DNA of 64,000 nt. It comes from Pelagibius marinus (GTDB taxonomy: Bacteria > Pseudomonadota > Alphaproteobacteria > Kiloniellales > Kiloniellaceae). Positions 62,907 to 64,000 of this stretch are shown one piece after another. Position 1 is the stretch's first letter. Every line of letters begins with the position of its first letter. The notes under the pieces were generated by a model that worked only from the letters and a program-made list of their open reading frames with translations, ran no database searches and was not told the origin of the DNA. The translations under genes and the position numbers were made by a program. The DNA is taken from positions 496,001-560,000 of the forward strand of contig NZ_JACSDK010000001.1 in the NCBI RefSeq assembly GCF_014925385.1, given 5' to 3'.

Positions 62907-64000
62907 ATGACCAAGTCCTATGAGGTAATCGATCACACCTATGACGTGGTGGTGGTGGGCGCCGGCGGCGCCGGTCTGCGCGCGACCCTGGGCCTGGCCG
63001 AGGCCGGCTTGAAGACTGCCTGCATCTCCAAGGTCTTTCCGACGCGCAGCCACACCGTGGCGGCGCAGGGCGGCGTCTCCGCCTCGCTCGGCAACATGGG
63101 CGAGGACGACTGGCGCTGGCACATGTACGACACGGTCAAGGGCTCCGACTGGCTGGGCGACCAGGACGCCATCGAGTACATGGTGCGCGAGGCGGTGCCG
63201 GCGATCCTGGAGCTCGAACACTACGGCATGCCGTTCAGCCGCACCGAGGACGGCAAGATCTACCAGCGCCCCTTCGGCGGCATGACCACCCACTTCGGCG
63301 AGGGCATCGCCCAGCGCACCTGCGCGGCGGCCGACCGCACCGGCCACGCCATGCTGCACACGCTCTACCAGCAGAGCCTGCGCCAGCACGCCGAGTTCTA
63401 CATCGAGTACTTCGCCCTCGACCTGATCATGGAAGACGGCGTCTGCCGCGGCGTCATGGCCTGGAACCTGGACGACGGCACCATCCACCGCTTCCGCGCG
63501 CAGATGGTGATCATGGCGACGGGCGGCTACGGGCGCATCTACTTCTCCTGCACCGGGGCCCACACCCAGACCGGCGACGGCAACGCCATGGTGCTGCGGG
63601 CCGGCCTGCCGCTGCAGGACATGGAGTTCGTGCAGTTCCACCCCACCGGCATCTATGGCGCCGGCTGCCTGATCACCGAGGGCGCGCGCGGCGAGGGCGG
63701 CTATCTCACCAACTCCGAGGGCGAGCGCTTCATGGAGCGCTACGCCCCTTCGGCCAAGGATCTGGCCAGCCGCGACGTGGTCTCCCGCGCCATGACCATG
63801 GAAATCCGCGACGGCCGCGGCGTCGGCGCGCAGAAGGACCACATCCACCTGCACCTGGAGCACCTGGCGCCCGAGCTGCTGCACCAGCGCCTGCCGGGCA
63901 TCTCGGAATCGGCGCGCATCTTCGCCGGCGTCGACGTGACCAAGGAGCCGATCCCCGTCCTGCCGACCTGCCACTACAACATGGGCGGCATCCCGGCGCT
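62907..64000 (+). CDS. sdhA: Succinate dehydrogenase flavoprotein subunit (partial)
   Basis: First 364 residues; the frame runs off the right edge (about 600 aa expected). FAD fold [20 protein letters not shown], covalent-FAD histidine in [19 protein letters not shown] (about residue 47), then [39 protein letters not shown] and the active-site HLHLEHL region. Oxidises succinate to fumarate, linking the TCA cycle to the quinone pool. sdhB is expected just beyond the window. Confidence 0.97.
   Translation, partial: MTKSYEVIDHTYDVVVVGAGGAGLRATLGLAEAGLKTACISKVFPTRSHTVAAQGGVSASLGNMGEDDWRWHMYDTVKGSDWLGDQDAIEYMVREAVPAILELEHYGMPFSRTEDGKIYQRPFGGMTTHFGEGIAQRTCAAADRTGHAMLHTLYQQSLRQHAEFYIEYFALDLIMEDGVCRGVMAWNLDDGTIHRFRAQMVIMATGGYGRIYFSCTGAHTQTGDGNAMVLRAGLPLQDMEFVQFHPTGIYGAGCLITEGARGEGGYLTNSEGERFMERYAPSAKDLASRDVVSRAMTMEIRDGRGVGAQKDHIHLHLEHLAPELLHQRLPGISESARIFAGVDVTKEPIPVLPTCHYNMGGIPA

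Overview
The window is 64 kb of a high-GC (about two thirds G+C by eye), densely coding chromosome. The gene content points to an alphaproteobacterium of the Rhodospirillales type. Supporting features are a DUF2336 protein, a dapF-mtaB-ftsY operon with GTGA start/stop overlaps, a malyl-CoA lyase / mesaconyl-CoA hydratase pair from the ethylmalonyl-CoA pathway, an sdhCDA operon, a class III cyclase and frequent GTG/TTG starts. Genus assignment is inference. All calls come from reading the sequence; no database search was run.

Layout. 1-8.8 kb: an MlaE-type permease (cut by the left edge), OsmC, a TPR protein, DUF2270, an ATP-grasp enzyme, a chrB-like/chrA chromate locus, a small unknown protein and a YhiN/HI0933 flavoprotein. 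8.8-15.1 kb: two accessory inserts. Each sits directly behind the 3' end of an ordinary gene (yhiN-like, pgk) and each is closed by a second, degraded copy of that 3' end. Insert A carries a LysR regulator and an ABM monooxygenase, looks lower in GC, and has a perfect palindrome at the LysR start. Insert B carries a small exported CC..DC protein, divergent from a membrane-anchored BTAD/TPR regulator. 15.4-23.2 kb: two very large exported proteins (961 and 1628 aa) with overlapping reading frames that I cannot assign; this is the best candidate for an undescribed system. 23.3-30 kb: LysE exporter, RidA, JmjC-cupin oxygenase, AzlCD, and a DUF2336 / PAS histidine kinase operon, all on the minus strand. 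30-39.3 kb: NUDIX, a Rap1a-like protein, a LysR/DoxX divergent pair, a Xi-class glutathione transferase, a lipoprotein, the dapF-mtaB-ftsY operon and another lipoprotein.

39.3-54.1 kb is mostly housekeeping on the plus strand: a cold-shock protein whose terminator is partly tandemly duplicated, ffh-rpsP-rimM-trmD-rplS, leuC, a sterol-desaturase-like hydroxylase, two cell-wall enzymes (L,D-transpeptidase and DUF882), leuD, leuB, asd and a LysE exporter. 54.1-60.6 kb: a class III nucleotide cyclase, a dual-specificity phosphatase, pdxY, the malyl-CoA lyase / mesaconyl-CoA hydratase pair and small unknown proteins. 60.6-62.1 kb is a 1.5 kb hairpin-rich stretch with no convincing gene, followed by sdhC, sdhD and sdhA (cut by the right edge).

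Working picture: leucine (leuC/leuD/leuB) and lysine/threonine (asd, dapF) biosynthesis, SRP targeting (ffh and ftsY), ribosome and tRNA maturation, and C4-dicarboxyl-CoA metabolism feeding succinate dehydrogenase form the conserved backbone. The 8.8-23.2 kb interval is the accessory zone.
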